NCBI RefSeq assembly: GCF_900110945.1
Contig: NZ_FOFL01000002.1
Location: forward strand, 744,001 to 808,000
Origin: Devosia sp. YR412
Lineage (GTDB): Bacteria; Pseudomonadota; Alphaproteobacteria; Rhizobiales; Devosiaceae
Direction: 5' to 3'
DNA length: 64,000 nucleotides
The position numbers and the translations under genes were made by a program. The notes under the pieces are model-generated. The model ran no database searches and was not told the origin of the DNA. It was given only the letters and a program-made list of their open reading frames with translations. The first letter of the stretch is position 1; the number at the start of each line of letters is the position of its first letter. Shown here piece by piece: positions 56,735 to 64,000 of the stretch.

Positions 56735-58765
56735 GTGGAGCCCGTCCCGTTGCATACCGAATCCAACGTCACGCTAATCCTCACCCAGATGTTCGAGCAG
56801 GCGCCCACCTTCATGGCGCTGCTCACCGGCCCGGATCACCGCTACGAACTGACCAATCCGAGCTATCTGCGGCTGATCGGCGGCCGTGAGGTGATCGGCA
56901 AGACGGTGGCGGAATCGCTGCCCGATGCGGCCGCCCAGGGCTTTGTGCGCATCCTCGACGAGGTCTATCGCAGCGGCACGCCCTATACAGCCACCAGCGC
57001 GCTGTTTGCCATGCAGGTCGAGCCGGGCGGCCCGGTCACCAATCGCTATCTCGATTTCGTCTACCAGCCGCTGCGCGACAAGGCTGGCGCGGTCAACGCC
57101 ATCTTTGTCGAAGGCGTCGACGTCACCGATCGGACCTTGGCCGAGCGCAAGCGCCGCGACAGCGAAGAGCTCTACAAGGGCCTGTTCGACGCCATCGACG
57201 AGGGCTTCTGCATCATCGAATTCCTCGACGGCCCGCATGGCCCGGACAGCGACTATATCCATATCGAGGCCAACGCTGCTTATGCCCGCCATGCCGGCAT
57301 TCCCAATGTCGTCGGGCAGAAGCTGCGCGAAATGGTGCCCGACGAGGCCGACGCCTGGATCGCGCGCTATGGCGGCGTGCTTCACACCGGAATTCCCATC
57401 CGCTTCCAGCAGGAGCTGGTGGCCACCGGTCGTTATCTCGATCTGGCCGCCGTCAAACTAGAAGGCACCGACCGCAAGCTGGTCGCCGTGATCTTCCAGG
57501 ACATCACCGCGCGCCGCCAGGCCGAGCTCGGCCTGGAAAAGCTCAATGCCACGCTGGAGCAGCAGGTTTCCGAACGCACCGCCGAGCTGATGGCGGTGGA
57601 AGAGACCCTGCGCCAGGCGCAGAAGATGGAAGCCGTCGGCCAGCTCACCGGCGGTCTGGCGCATGACTTCAACAATATCCTAGCCGGCATTTCCGGCAGC
57701 CTCGAAGTCATGTCGACCCGCCTGGCTCAGGGCCGCGTCGGCGAACTCGACCGCTATCTCAATGGCGCCATGTCGGCCTCGCGCCGCGCCGCCAGCCTGA
57801 CCCAGCGCCTGCTTGCCTTCTCGCGCCGCCAGACGCTTGATCCCAAGCCGACCAATATCAATGCGCTGGTCAATTCCATGCTGGATTTCATCACCCGCAC
57901 CGTCGGCCCGTCCATCGAGGTCGAAATGGCGGGCGCTGCCGGCCTCTGGACCACCTTCGTCGATGCCGGCCAGCTCGAAAACGCGCTGCTCAACCTCTGC
58001 ATCAACGCGCGCGACGCCATGCCCCATGGCGGCAAGCTGACCGTTGAAACCTCCAACCGCTGGATGGATGAGCGCGCCGCCCGCCAGCGCGGGCTGGAGC
58101 CGGGCCAGTATATCTCGCTCTGCGTCTCCGATAGCGGCACCGGCATGTCGCCGGAAACCGTGGCGCGGGCTTTCGACCCGTTCTTCACCACCAAGCCGAT
58201 CGGCCAGGGCACTGGCCTTGGCCTCTCCATGGTCTATGGCTTTGCCGGCCAGTCGGGCGGCGCGGCGCGCATCTACTCGGAAATCGACAAGGGCACGATG
58301 ATCTGCATCTACCTGCCCCGCCATGCCGGCGAGGCTTTCGACGACGAGCCGATGACCAGCCCGTCGATCCACCCGCCGCGCGCCGAAGGCGGCGACACGG
58401 TGCTGGTGGTCGATGACGAAGCGCTGATCCGCATGCTGGCGGTCGAGGAATTGCAGGATCTGGGCTATGACGTGCTGGAGGCGGCCGATGGCCCATCGGC
58501 GCTCAAAATCCTCAATTCATCGCGTGAGATCAGCCTGCTGATCACCGATGTTGGCCTGCCCGGCGGCATGAACGGCCGCCAGGTCGCCGACGCGGCGCGG
58601 GTCGGCCGGCCGGAGCTGGAGGTGCTGTTCATCACCGGCTATGCCGAAAACGCTGTGCTCAACCACGGCCATCTCGATCAGGGCATGCACGTGATGACCA
58701 AGCCGTTCCAGATGGACGCCTTCGCCACCCGCGTCAAAAGCCTGATCGCCAAGACCAAGGGCTGA
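56735..58765 (+). CDS. Hybrid histidine kinase with PAS domains and C-terminal receiver
   Basis: Soluble sensor of 676 residues with no transmembrane segment. Order: PAS-like (~14-130), second PAS-like (~145-260), coiled coil, H-box with LTGGLAHDFNN (~305-315), HATPase with N-box NLCINARDAM, G1 DSGTGM and G2 GQGTGLGLS (~415-490), then a receiver domain (~550-676; VVDDEALIR, phosphoacceptor in LLITDVGLPGG, TKPF). This is the HWE-unlike, alphaproteobacterial type of hybrid kinase. The start is GTG at 56735 or a TTG 15 bases on. A stand-alone receiver gene lies at 59551. Confidence 0.9.
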   Translation: MEPVPLHTESNVTLILTQMFEQAPTFMALLTGPDHRYELTNPSYLRLIGGREVIGKTVAESLPDAAAQGFVRILDEVYRSGTPYTATSALFAMQVEPGGPVTNRYLDFVYQPLRDKAGAVNAIFVEGVDVTDRTLAERKRRDSEELYKGLFDAIDEGFCIIEFLDGPHGPDSDYIHIEANAAYARHAGIPNVVGQKLREMVPDEADAWIARYGGVLHTGIPIRFQQELVATGRYLDLAAVKLEGTDRKLVAVIFQDITARRQAELGLEKLNATLEQQVSERTAELMAVEETLRQAQKMEAVGQLTGGLAHDFNNILAGISGSLEVMSTRLAQGRVGELDRYLNGAMSASRRAASLTQRLLAFSRRQTLDPKPTNINALVNSMLDFITRTVGPSIEVEMAGAAGLWTTFVDAGQLENALLNLCINARDAMPHGGKLTVETSNRWMDERAARQRGLEPGQYISLCVSDSGTGMSPETVARAFDPFFTTKPIGQGTGLGLSMVYGFAGQSGGAARIYSEIDKGTMICIYLPRHAGEAFDDEPMTSPSIHPPRAEGGDTVLVVDDEALIRMLAVEELQDLGYDVLEAADGPSALKILNSSREISLLITDVGLPGGMNGRQVADAARVGRPELEVLFITGYAENAVLNHGHLDQGMHVMTKPFQMDAFATRVKSLIAKTKG

Positions 58766-58821
58766 GATGCCTTGACCTGAACCGCTGGCCGGCCCAGCTT
58801 GCGGGTAAACGGGGGCGTTTG

Positions 58822-59544
58822 ATGCAAGGGCCGGATCTTCCCTATTACAACGGCCAGCCGGTGGCGATGACGCCGGCCGGTTGGCTGACCGTGCTGGCAT
58901 CCACGGCGCTGGCCTTCGCCTTGCTTGTCACCCTGCCGTTTACAACATTCCCGCTCAACCTGCTGCCGGCCATCGGCTATACGGCCCTGCCACTGCTGAC
59001 GCTTTTTGCCGTCACGCATGGCCTCCCGATTGCCCTGTTCCGCCGTGTTGGACTGCGCGAAATCGCCATGGCATTCGGCTTTGGCATCCTCACCATTGCC
59101 GCCTCCTTCGCCGTGGGCGCGCTGCTGCTGCGCTTTATCTCGATGGCGAGCAACCCTGAAGCCGGCCTGCTTGGCAATCTGGGCCTCGTGGGCACGTTGG
59201 TGTTTTTGCTCCGCACCATGATCCAGCTGATCGGTGAGGAGGTGATGACCGTGCTGCCCCTGCTGGCGGTGCTGTGGTTTTGCGTGGAGCGCGTCGGCCT
59301 GTCGCGCCGCACCGGGCTGGTTATCGCCGTCCTGGTGTCGACCGCCCTGTTCGCTGCCGCGCACCTGCCGACTTATCAGTGGAATTTTGTCCAGTGTTTC
59401 GCCGGCATTGGCACGGCCCGGCTGGTGTTGACGGCAGCATTCCTCATCAGCCGCAACCTCTGGGTGTCCGCCGGCGCCCATGTCGTCAATGACTGGACCG
59501 AGTTCTTCCTGCCCACCATCCTGTTAGGCCATACCCCGATCTGA
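58822..59544 (+). CDS. CPBP-family intramembrane protease-like protein
   Basis: Membrane protein of 240 residues with about seven helices and the CPBP/CAAX-protease motifs: EE in IGEEVMTVLPLL, FAAAH in ALFAAAHLPTYQW and HVVND near the end. The arginine often following the EE motif by three residues is absent. Members process prenylated or signal-like peptides or give bacteriocin self-immunity. No substrate is apparent nearby. Confidence 0.83.
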   Translation: MQGPDLPYYNGQPVAMTPAGWLTVLASTALAFALLVTLPFTTFPLNLLPAIGYTALPLLTLFAVTHGLPIALFRRVGLREIAMAFGFGILTIAASFAVGALLLRFISMASNPEAGLLGNLGLVGTLVFLLRTMIQLIGEEVMTVLPLLAVLWFCVERVGLSRRTGLVIAVLVSTALFAAAHLPTYQWNFVQCFAGIGTARLVLTAAFLISRNLWVSAGAHVVNDWTEFFLPTILLGHTPI

Positions 59545-59550
59545 GCGGGC

Positions 59551-59955
59551 CTAATGCGCCAGCGGCAACATGTCGGTCGGAAATTTCGCCACATAATCCA
59601 TGATAACATGGGGCGTCAGCGGCTTGGCGATGAACTGGGCCTTGAGCGGCAATTGGCCGACGACCGGCCTGGTGACGCCCGAGGTCACAAGAATACGGAT
59701 ATGCGGCCAGACGAAGCTGACGTGATTAGCCAGCTTCACGCCATTGCGCGAACCCGGCATCTGCAAATCGGTGAGCAAGAAGCTCACGCGCTCGCCATTG
59801 TCCTGCAGATAACTCAACGCCGCCGCAACGCTGTCGGCCTCCGCCGCCTCGAAGCCGAGATCGTCCAGCATATCGACCATGTCGATGCGGATCAGAGGAT
59901 CGTCATCGACGACAAGTGCTAAAGGTCTGGTGTCACAGTTGAATGAATTGCCCAT
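59551..59955 (-). CDS. Single-domain response regulator
   Basis: Receiver-only protein of 134 residues with the acidic pair and phosphoacceptor (LALVVDDDPLIRIDM; LLTDLQMPG), a threonine/serine in LVTSG and the lysine in IAKPLTP. No output domain. It could relay phosphate from the hybrid kinase at 56735 or act as a phosphate sink. It converges with the CPBP gene. Confidence 0.88.
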   Translation of the reverse strand: MGNSFNCDTRPLALVVDDDPLIRIDMVDMLDDLGFEAAEADSVAAALSYLQDNGERVSFLLTDLQMPGSRNGVKLANHVSFVWPHIRILVTSGVTRPVVGQLPLKAQFIAKPLTPHVIMDYVAKFPTDMLPLAH

Positions 59956-60040
59956 GCAGAGTGAACGGGGGAGCGCTGACTCGGTTGCATGGGCCCTGAC
60001 CGTACTGCGCGGGCAGCACGCTCAGGGCAAGGCGGCAGTC

Positions 60041-61626
60041 CTAGAAAGGCGACGACAGCTTCACACGTCCGCCCACGGCATGGGCGCCGCGGTCAGTGAC
60101 ATTGAGCTGGGCGCTGCCGTCCAGCAGCCAGTGCTTGTCGCCCGCCAGAGCCAGCCCGGCGCTCAGCGTACCGAAAGCGCTGCCGCTACCGAGACCCGAC
60201 AGACCGACGGTGCTGCCAAGCCGCGGGGTCAGGCTTAACCCATTCGCCAGGTCGACGCGTCGCTGCAGTTCGGCACCTGTGCTGACCTGGAGCTGTTCAC
60301 TGGCCTGACCGACGATGCCAAAAGCAAACCCGCCGGCATTGGCCACCACATAGTCGGACACCTGCTCGCGCAGATAGACGGCGCGCAGCTGCGGCGTGAT
60401 CTGCAGCCCGTCCTCGAACAGCCACTGCCCGCTCAGCGCCACATCCGCCATCCAGCGCGAGGTGGCGAATTGCCCGTCGAAAAACGCCGTGTCCACGATG
60501 TTCTGCGAGCCGCCATAGAGGAGGCTGGCATCGAGAAAGACGCTTTCGCCCAGCTCGAGCGACAGATAGGGACCCGCCAGCCAACCCGTACCGTCGAGCA
60601 GGCTGCTGGTTCCCGATGGATCGTTGATGCGGTCGATATGCAGCGCCAGGCCGACCAGGAACTGCTCATTGACCAGATAATCGGCGCCCAGCGATAACAA
60701 CGCAAAACTGCCCCAGCGATTGCCATTGGCCGCCCTGTTGTGCAGCGCCACCGAAGCCTTGATCCAGGCGTTGAAGGCCTTGCTCTGCGCCGGTGAGGCC
60801 GCGACCAGCCCCGCCGCCTGAGCTTCCGCTTCGGACTGGATCAGGCTGCTGGCAAAATTGAGCAGCAGGCCATCGCTCTGTGGCGACACGCCGCCCGAGA
60901 CTGCGCTGGTGGCACCGGCCATGCCACGCCGCTGCACCAGACCCGGCATATCGATCATCGATGCGATGAGGTTCTGCCGCGTGCTAACGAGGCTGTTGAC
61001 CTGAGCATCGATCTGCGCCGCCACTGCGGCAGGTCATAGCCCAGATTGTAGACAATGGTGGCTTCAGTCGAACCCAGCGGACTGGTCAGCCGGTAGCCGA
61101 CCGTCGCTGCCCGGAAAACCCGGGATCGGGCGTGAACTTGACATACCAGGCCAGCGGGACCGGACCCGCGGCGGCCACTTCGCCCTGCACCACCGTGGCG
61201 CTGCCGGCGTTGGCCGGCCGGTAGTCGCGGCAGGCTCGAATGTCGTCGAAGCCGAGCCCCCGACCCAGAAGTGCTGGGGCGCCGCATAGCGGCTGAGATA
61301 ATAGACGTAAACATTGGCCCCAACGATATGCAGGGTCCCCTGGCGCGCCGCGTTATACGGCACCGTATTGTCGGTGACGACGAAGGAGACGATCTCGCCG
61401 GGATTGAAGTTTGACTGCCGAAGTCGACGCTCTTGTAAGACACGGCCTGCCCAGCCCAATTATCGGCATTGAGCGCTGCGCAACCCGCCGACATGGCATG
61501 GGCCGCGCTGGTCATGGCGACCATCAAGAGCGCAACATTCGCGACCTTTCGCGAGAGCTTGCGTGCGTATTCGAACCGCGGCAGGAGATTTTGCCCCGCA
61601 GACATGCGACCTATCGGCATTCTCAT
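60041..61626 (-). pseudogene. Frameshifted secreted/outer-membrane beta-barrel protein gene
   Basis: One ancestral gene seems spread over several frames. The first frame (from 61626) gives a signal peptide ending TSAAHA and ADNWAGQAVSYKSVDFGSQ. The next (from ~61410) gives NFNPGEIVSFVVTDN and VGANVYVYYLSRYAAPQHFWVGG. A third (~61240-61120) gives VVQGEVAAAGPVPLAWYVKFTPDPG. The first returns for TEATIVYNLGYDLPQ, then the final frame gives a 327-residue autotransporter-like barrel ending in KLSSPF, a terminal-phenylalanine motif for outer-membrane insertion. At least four frame changes make it a pseudogene unless the sequence has errors. The last part could still be translated from an ATG at 61024. 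Confidence 0.75.
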
Positions 61627-61774
61627 AGTTAGTCTTCCTAGTCGCCCCTGACGCGGGCGGCGTACCAATCAGTGAATCAGCACAACACCTTGATGCCACA
61701 CGCTAATCGCCCCAGAAGACTTCCCGATAAGAATCTATTAACCATGACAATGGTTTGCCGGCTCGGCCAAATGG

Positions 61775-61800
61775 AAAAGGGCCTGCCTGAGCGAGCCCTT
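61775..61800 (-). terminator. Probable terminator of the fliI-fliJ operon
   Basis: On the minus strand AAGGGC and GCCCTT flank a short loop and are followed by TTTT (complement of 61775-61778), 23 bases downstream of the fliJ stop. The stem is only six bases, so strength is moderate. Confidence 0.55.
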
Positions 61801-61822
61801 CTGAAAATCTGGGTCGAGAACC

Positions 61823-62236
61823 CTACTGCCGCGAAAAGCGCAGGCGGCCGATCTCGTCATATTCCTGCTGCTCGACCTTGAGCTGCTCGGCGGCTTCGCG
61901 CTGGTGCTCGCGCTGGTCGAGCAATTCGACCTTCTTGAGGTCTTCAAGCGCCTCGGCCAGGGCATCCTGGGCGGCTTCGAGCTTGCCCTTCATGTCATTG
62001 GCGGAATTGAGCAGGTTGTCGCGGCGCGTCAGCGCGGCCTTGGCAAAGGTCGAATAGGCGAAATGCGCCACATCGGAAATACCGGTCTTGGTCTGCTCGA
62101 TTTCGATCTGCTGGTCGAGTTCGGACGCCATGCGCTCGAAATCGTTGATCATCATCTCGATCTGCGCGACCTGACGGCGCTTCTCGTCCACCTGGAACTT
62201 TTTGAGCCGAATGAGGCTCTCGCTGCGCGATTTCAA
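61823..62236 (-). CDS. fliJ: Flagellar export chaperone FliJ
   Basis: Cytoplasmic coiled-coil protein of 137 residues, almost entirely helical with heptads (SLIRLKKFQVDEKRRQVAQIEMMINDFERMASELDQQIE ... EALEDLKKVELLDQREHQREAAEQLKVEQQEYDE). FliJ sits in the FliI ring and promotes export. It follows fliI by 52 bases on the same strand. Confidence 0.92.
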   Translation of the reverse strand: MKSRSESLIRLKKFQVDEKRRQVAQIEMMINDFERMASELDQQIEIEQTKTGISDVAHFAYSTFAKAALTRRDNLLNSANDMKGKLEAAQDALAEALEDLKKVELLDQREHQREAAEQLKVEQQEYDEIGRLRFSRQ

Positions 62237-62288
62237 GACCTGTACTCCTTACACACCAAGTCAGTTCCGGGATGCAAACACCACCCCA

Positions 62289-63617
62289 TCAGCCTGCCGC
62301 GCCCACCTGATCGACGATGGCCCTGAGCATGTCATAGCCCTCGGCAATCGACGTCGTTTCTTCCCGGCTCTGCCCCAAAAAGGCCTCGAGTTCCGGGTTG
62401 ATGGCAATCGCGCGGTCCACTTTCGGATCTGACCCTTTCCGGTAAGCCCCCAGCCGGATCAGTTCCTCCATGTCCGAATAGATGGACATGAGCTCGCGCG
62501 CCTTTTGCAGGACCGGCCGAACATCGGCCGGAACACACCCTGGCATGGTGCGCGAGATGGACCGGAGCACGTTGACGGCGGGGTAACGTCCCCGCTCAGC
62601 AATCCCGCGCTCCATCACGATGTGCCCATCAAGAATGCCGCGAACGGCATCCGCAATGGGCTCATTGTGATCATCACCTTCCACTAAAACGGTAAATAGA
62701 CCGGTAATAGAACCTGTCGTGGGCGTGCCTGGACCGGCTCTTTCGAGCAATCGTGGCAATTCCGTGAAAACCGTCGGTGGATAACCCTTGGCGGTTGGCG
62801 GTTCGCCGATGGCCAGACCGATCTCGCGCTGCGCCATGGCAAAGCGGGTAAGACTGTCCATCATGCAGAGCACGCGCTTGCCCTGGTCGCGGAAGAACTC
62901 GCTGAGCGCCAGAGACATATAGGCCGCCTGCCGCCGCATCAGCGCCGCCTCGTCGGAGGTTGCCACAACCACCACGGCGCGGCGCAGGCCTTCCTCGCCC
63001 AGATATTCCTGGATGAACTCATGCACCTCGCGGCCGCGTTCGCCGATCAGCCCTATCACCGAGACATCGACATCGGTATTGCGCGCCAGCATCGACATCA
63101 GCACCGACTTGCCGACGCCAGAGCCGGCAAAGATGCCCATGCGCTGGCCTTCGCAGAGGGTGGTAAAGGTATTGAGGCAGCGCACGCCGAGATTGAGCGG
63201 GTCGCCCACCCGCACGCGGTCATGCGCCAGCAGCGGATCCTGCCGCAGCGCAAAGGGCTTCGCGCCCCGGGGCAGCGGCCCCTTGCCATCCATCGGCTCG
63301 CCATTGGCGGTGATCACCCGGCCGAGCCAACCTTCGGACGGAAACACCGCCCCATCATGGCGCTGGAACACCGCCTTGCAGCCCATGCGCACGCCGCCGA
63401 GCTGGCCGAAGGGCAGGCACAAAGCGTGGCCGCTCTTGAAACCAATTATCTCGGCGGCCAGTTGCTCATTATTGACGGTCTCGATCTGCACCCGTCCGCC
63501 GACGCGCAACTCGCGCACCGGTCCGACGATCTCGATAAGGAGCCCCTGCACCGATTTGACTCGGCCGAACACTTCCACATCGTCGATGGCGTCAATAGCG
63601 GAGATCAGTGCCTTCAT
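62289..63617 (-). CDS. fliI: Flagellum-specific ATP synthase FliI
   Basis: Export ATPase of 442 residues with an N-terminal beta-barrel ([17 protein letters not shown]), Walker A GSGVGKS (165-171), Walker [28 protein letters not shown] and the C-terminal helical domain. All motifs are intact. It is the first gene of fliI-fliJ, separate from the fliF operon, with a CtrA-like box about 90 bases upstream. Confidence 0.96.
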   Translation of the reverse strand: MKALISAIDAIDDVEVFGRVKSVQGLLIEIVGPVRELRVGGRVQIETVNNEQLAAEIIGFKSGHALCLPFGQLGGVRMGCKAVFQRHDGAVFPSEGWLGRVITANGEPMDGKGPLPRGAKPFALRQDPLLAHDRVRVGDPLNLGVRCLNTFTTLCEGQRMGIFAGSGVGKSVLMSMLARNTDVDVSVIGLIGERGREVHEFIQEYLGEEGLRRAVVVVATSDEAALMRRQAAYMSLALSEFFRDQGKRVLCMMDSLTRFAMAQREIGLAIGEPPTAKGYPPTVFTELPRLLERAGPGTPTTGSITGLFTVLVEGDDHNEPIADAVRGILDGHIVMERGIAERGRYPAVNVLRSISRTMPGCVPADVRPVLQKARELMSIYSDMEELIRLGAYRKGSDPKVDRAIAINPELEAFLGQSREETTSIAEGYDMLRAIVDQVGAAG

Positions 63618-64000
63618 GGTTGTTCAGCATCCGTTCATCGGCAGGGTCGGCTTATGGTTTCCACGATGCTCGATTCGAGGACAACTTCGAATCACACCGT
63701 AACCCATTGTTAAGCAAATGGCGCTATTTGAGGGGTTGGCCCGGTCTGTCCGCTGCAATGCGTCGATACCCCGCCAAACCCCTGATACAGCCACAATTGC
63801 ACGAGTCGAAAGAGTCGCTTAGAGCGCCTACTTAAACCATTTTCTTAAGAAAAATTGATAGAATTAACCCTTAAATTTCAATGACTTAAACTTAATTCAT
63901 CCTAACGTCATTTGCGTATTGCCGAACCGAATTAAACTTTGTTAACTATTTGGGCTTAGGGTTCAGTCATATCCAGTAGGGTTGGCGTGGGCGGTCCAGA
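63618..64000. promoter_or_regulatory. AT-rich divergent control region with GANTC sites
   Basis: No gene is seen here. The stretch contains four GANTC motifs (63672-63676, 63689-63693, 63803-63807, 63812-63816), the CcrM methylation target, and many TTAA and TTAAC half-sites between 63833 and 63950. GC content drops sharply from ~63830. In several Hyphomicrobiales ctrA lies next to fliI, so this may be the promoter of a gene such as ctrA beyond the right edge. The gene identity is inference. Confidence 0.45.
63699..63713. promoter_or_regulatory. CtrA-like box upstream of fliI
   Basis: On the minus strand TTAA-N7-TTAC (complement of 63699-63713), one mismatch from TTAA-N7-TTAA. It lies 82-96 bases before the fliI start, matching the position of the box at fliF. 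Confidence 0.5.

Noticed and set aside
1..64000. CRISPR arrays, rRNA genes, prophage or complete insertion sequences
   Set aside because: No regularly spaced repeats, no rRNA-like stretches, and no transposase, integrase or phage structural protein were recognisable in any frame.

Overview
The window looks like chromosomal DNA of a high-GC alphaproteobacterium of the Hyphomicrobiales, most like Devosia or a relative. This rests on a SciP-type DUF1153 protein, FlbD-type control of flagellar genes, CtrA-like TTAA-N7-TTAA boxes, GANTC clusters and the order fliF-fliG-fliH-fliN-flbD-flhA. The genus is an inference from gene content.

Positions 1 to about 24.4 kb form an accessory uptake and catabolism island. 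It has two dipeptide-type ABC transporters (1-3038, and 4452-10446), an Fbp-type ABC transporter (16661-20639), and a tight operon of racemase, 3-oxo-tetronate kinase (OtnK), class II aldolase (OtnC), RraA-like protein, AbrB-family permease and AbiEi-like protein (11678-16588). A decarboxylating hydroxyacid dehydrogenase, a GntR/LacI-type regulator, a GntR/FCD regulator with a second winged helix, and a trans-aconitate methyltransferase complete it. Two paralogous guanylate-kinase-fold proteins with a degenerate P-loop (10573-11139, 23829-24377) sit at either end of the second half of the island. A palindrome TTGCA-N8-TGCAA occurs at two of its promoters and a close variant at a third. This is the best candidate in the window for an undescribed system: uptake and breakdown of an unidentified sugar-acid-like compound, with GK-like accessory proteins.

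Positions 24.4-28.7 kb are a patchy region: a decayed metallo-beta-lactamase-fold gene, two MarR regulators, a VOC protein, a SnoaL-like protein, small hypothetical genes and several strong inverted repeats. It ends at a tRNA with anticodon CAT.

From 28.8 kb onward the content looks like core chromosome: a UdgX/DUF4130 protein overlapping a radical-SAM DNA repair-associated gene, a ring-cleavage-type VOC protein, a VWA (YfbK-like) protein with its ECF sigma factor, mnmA, fliK-flgD behind a sigma-54 promoter, the SciP gene, an HNH-RNA ligase fusion, GST genes, and the fliF-fliG-fliH-fliN-flbD-flhA operon ending in an aminoglycoside-phosphotransferase-like gene. Then come DUF2934 pairs, a metallopeptidase, GNAT, two PRC-barrel proteins, a YafY/VOC divergent pair, a hybrid histidine kinase, a CPBP protein, a single-domain response regulator, a repeatedly frameshifted surface-protein gene, and fliI-fliJ. 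The last 380 bases are an AT-rich control region with GANTC and CtrA-like motifs. No CRISPR array, rRNA, complete insertion sequence or prophage was seen.
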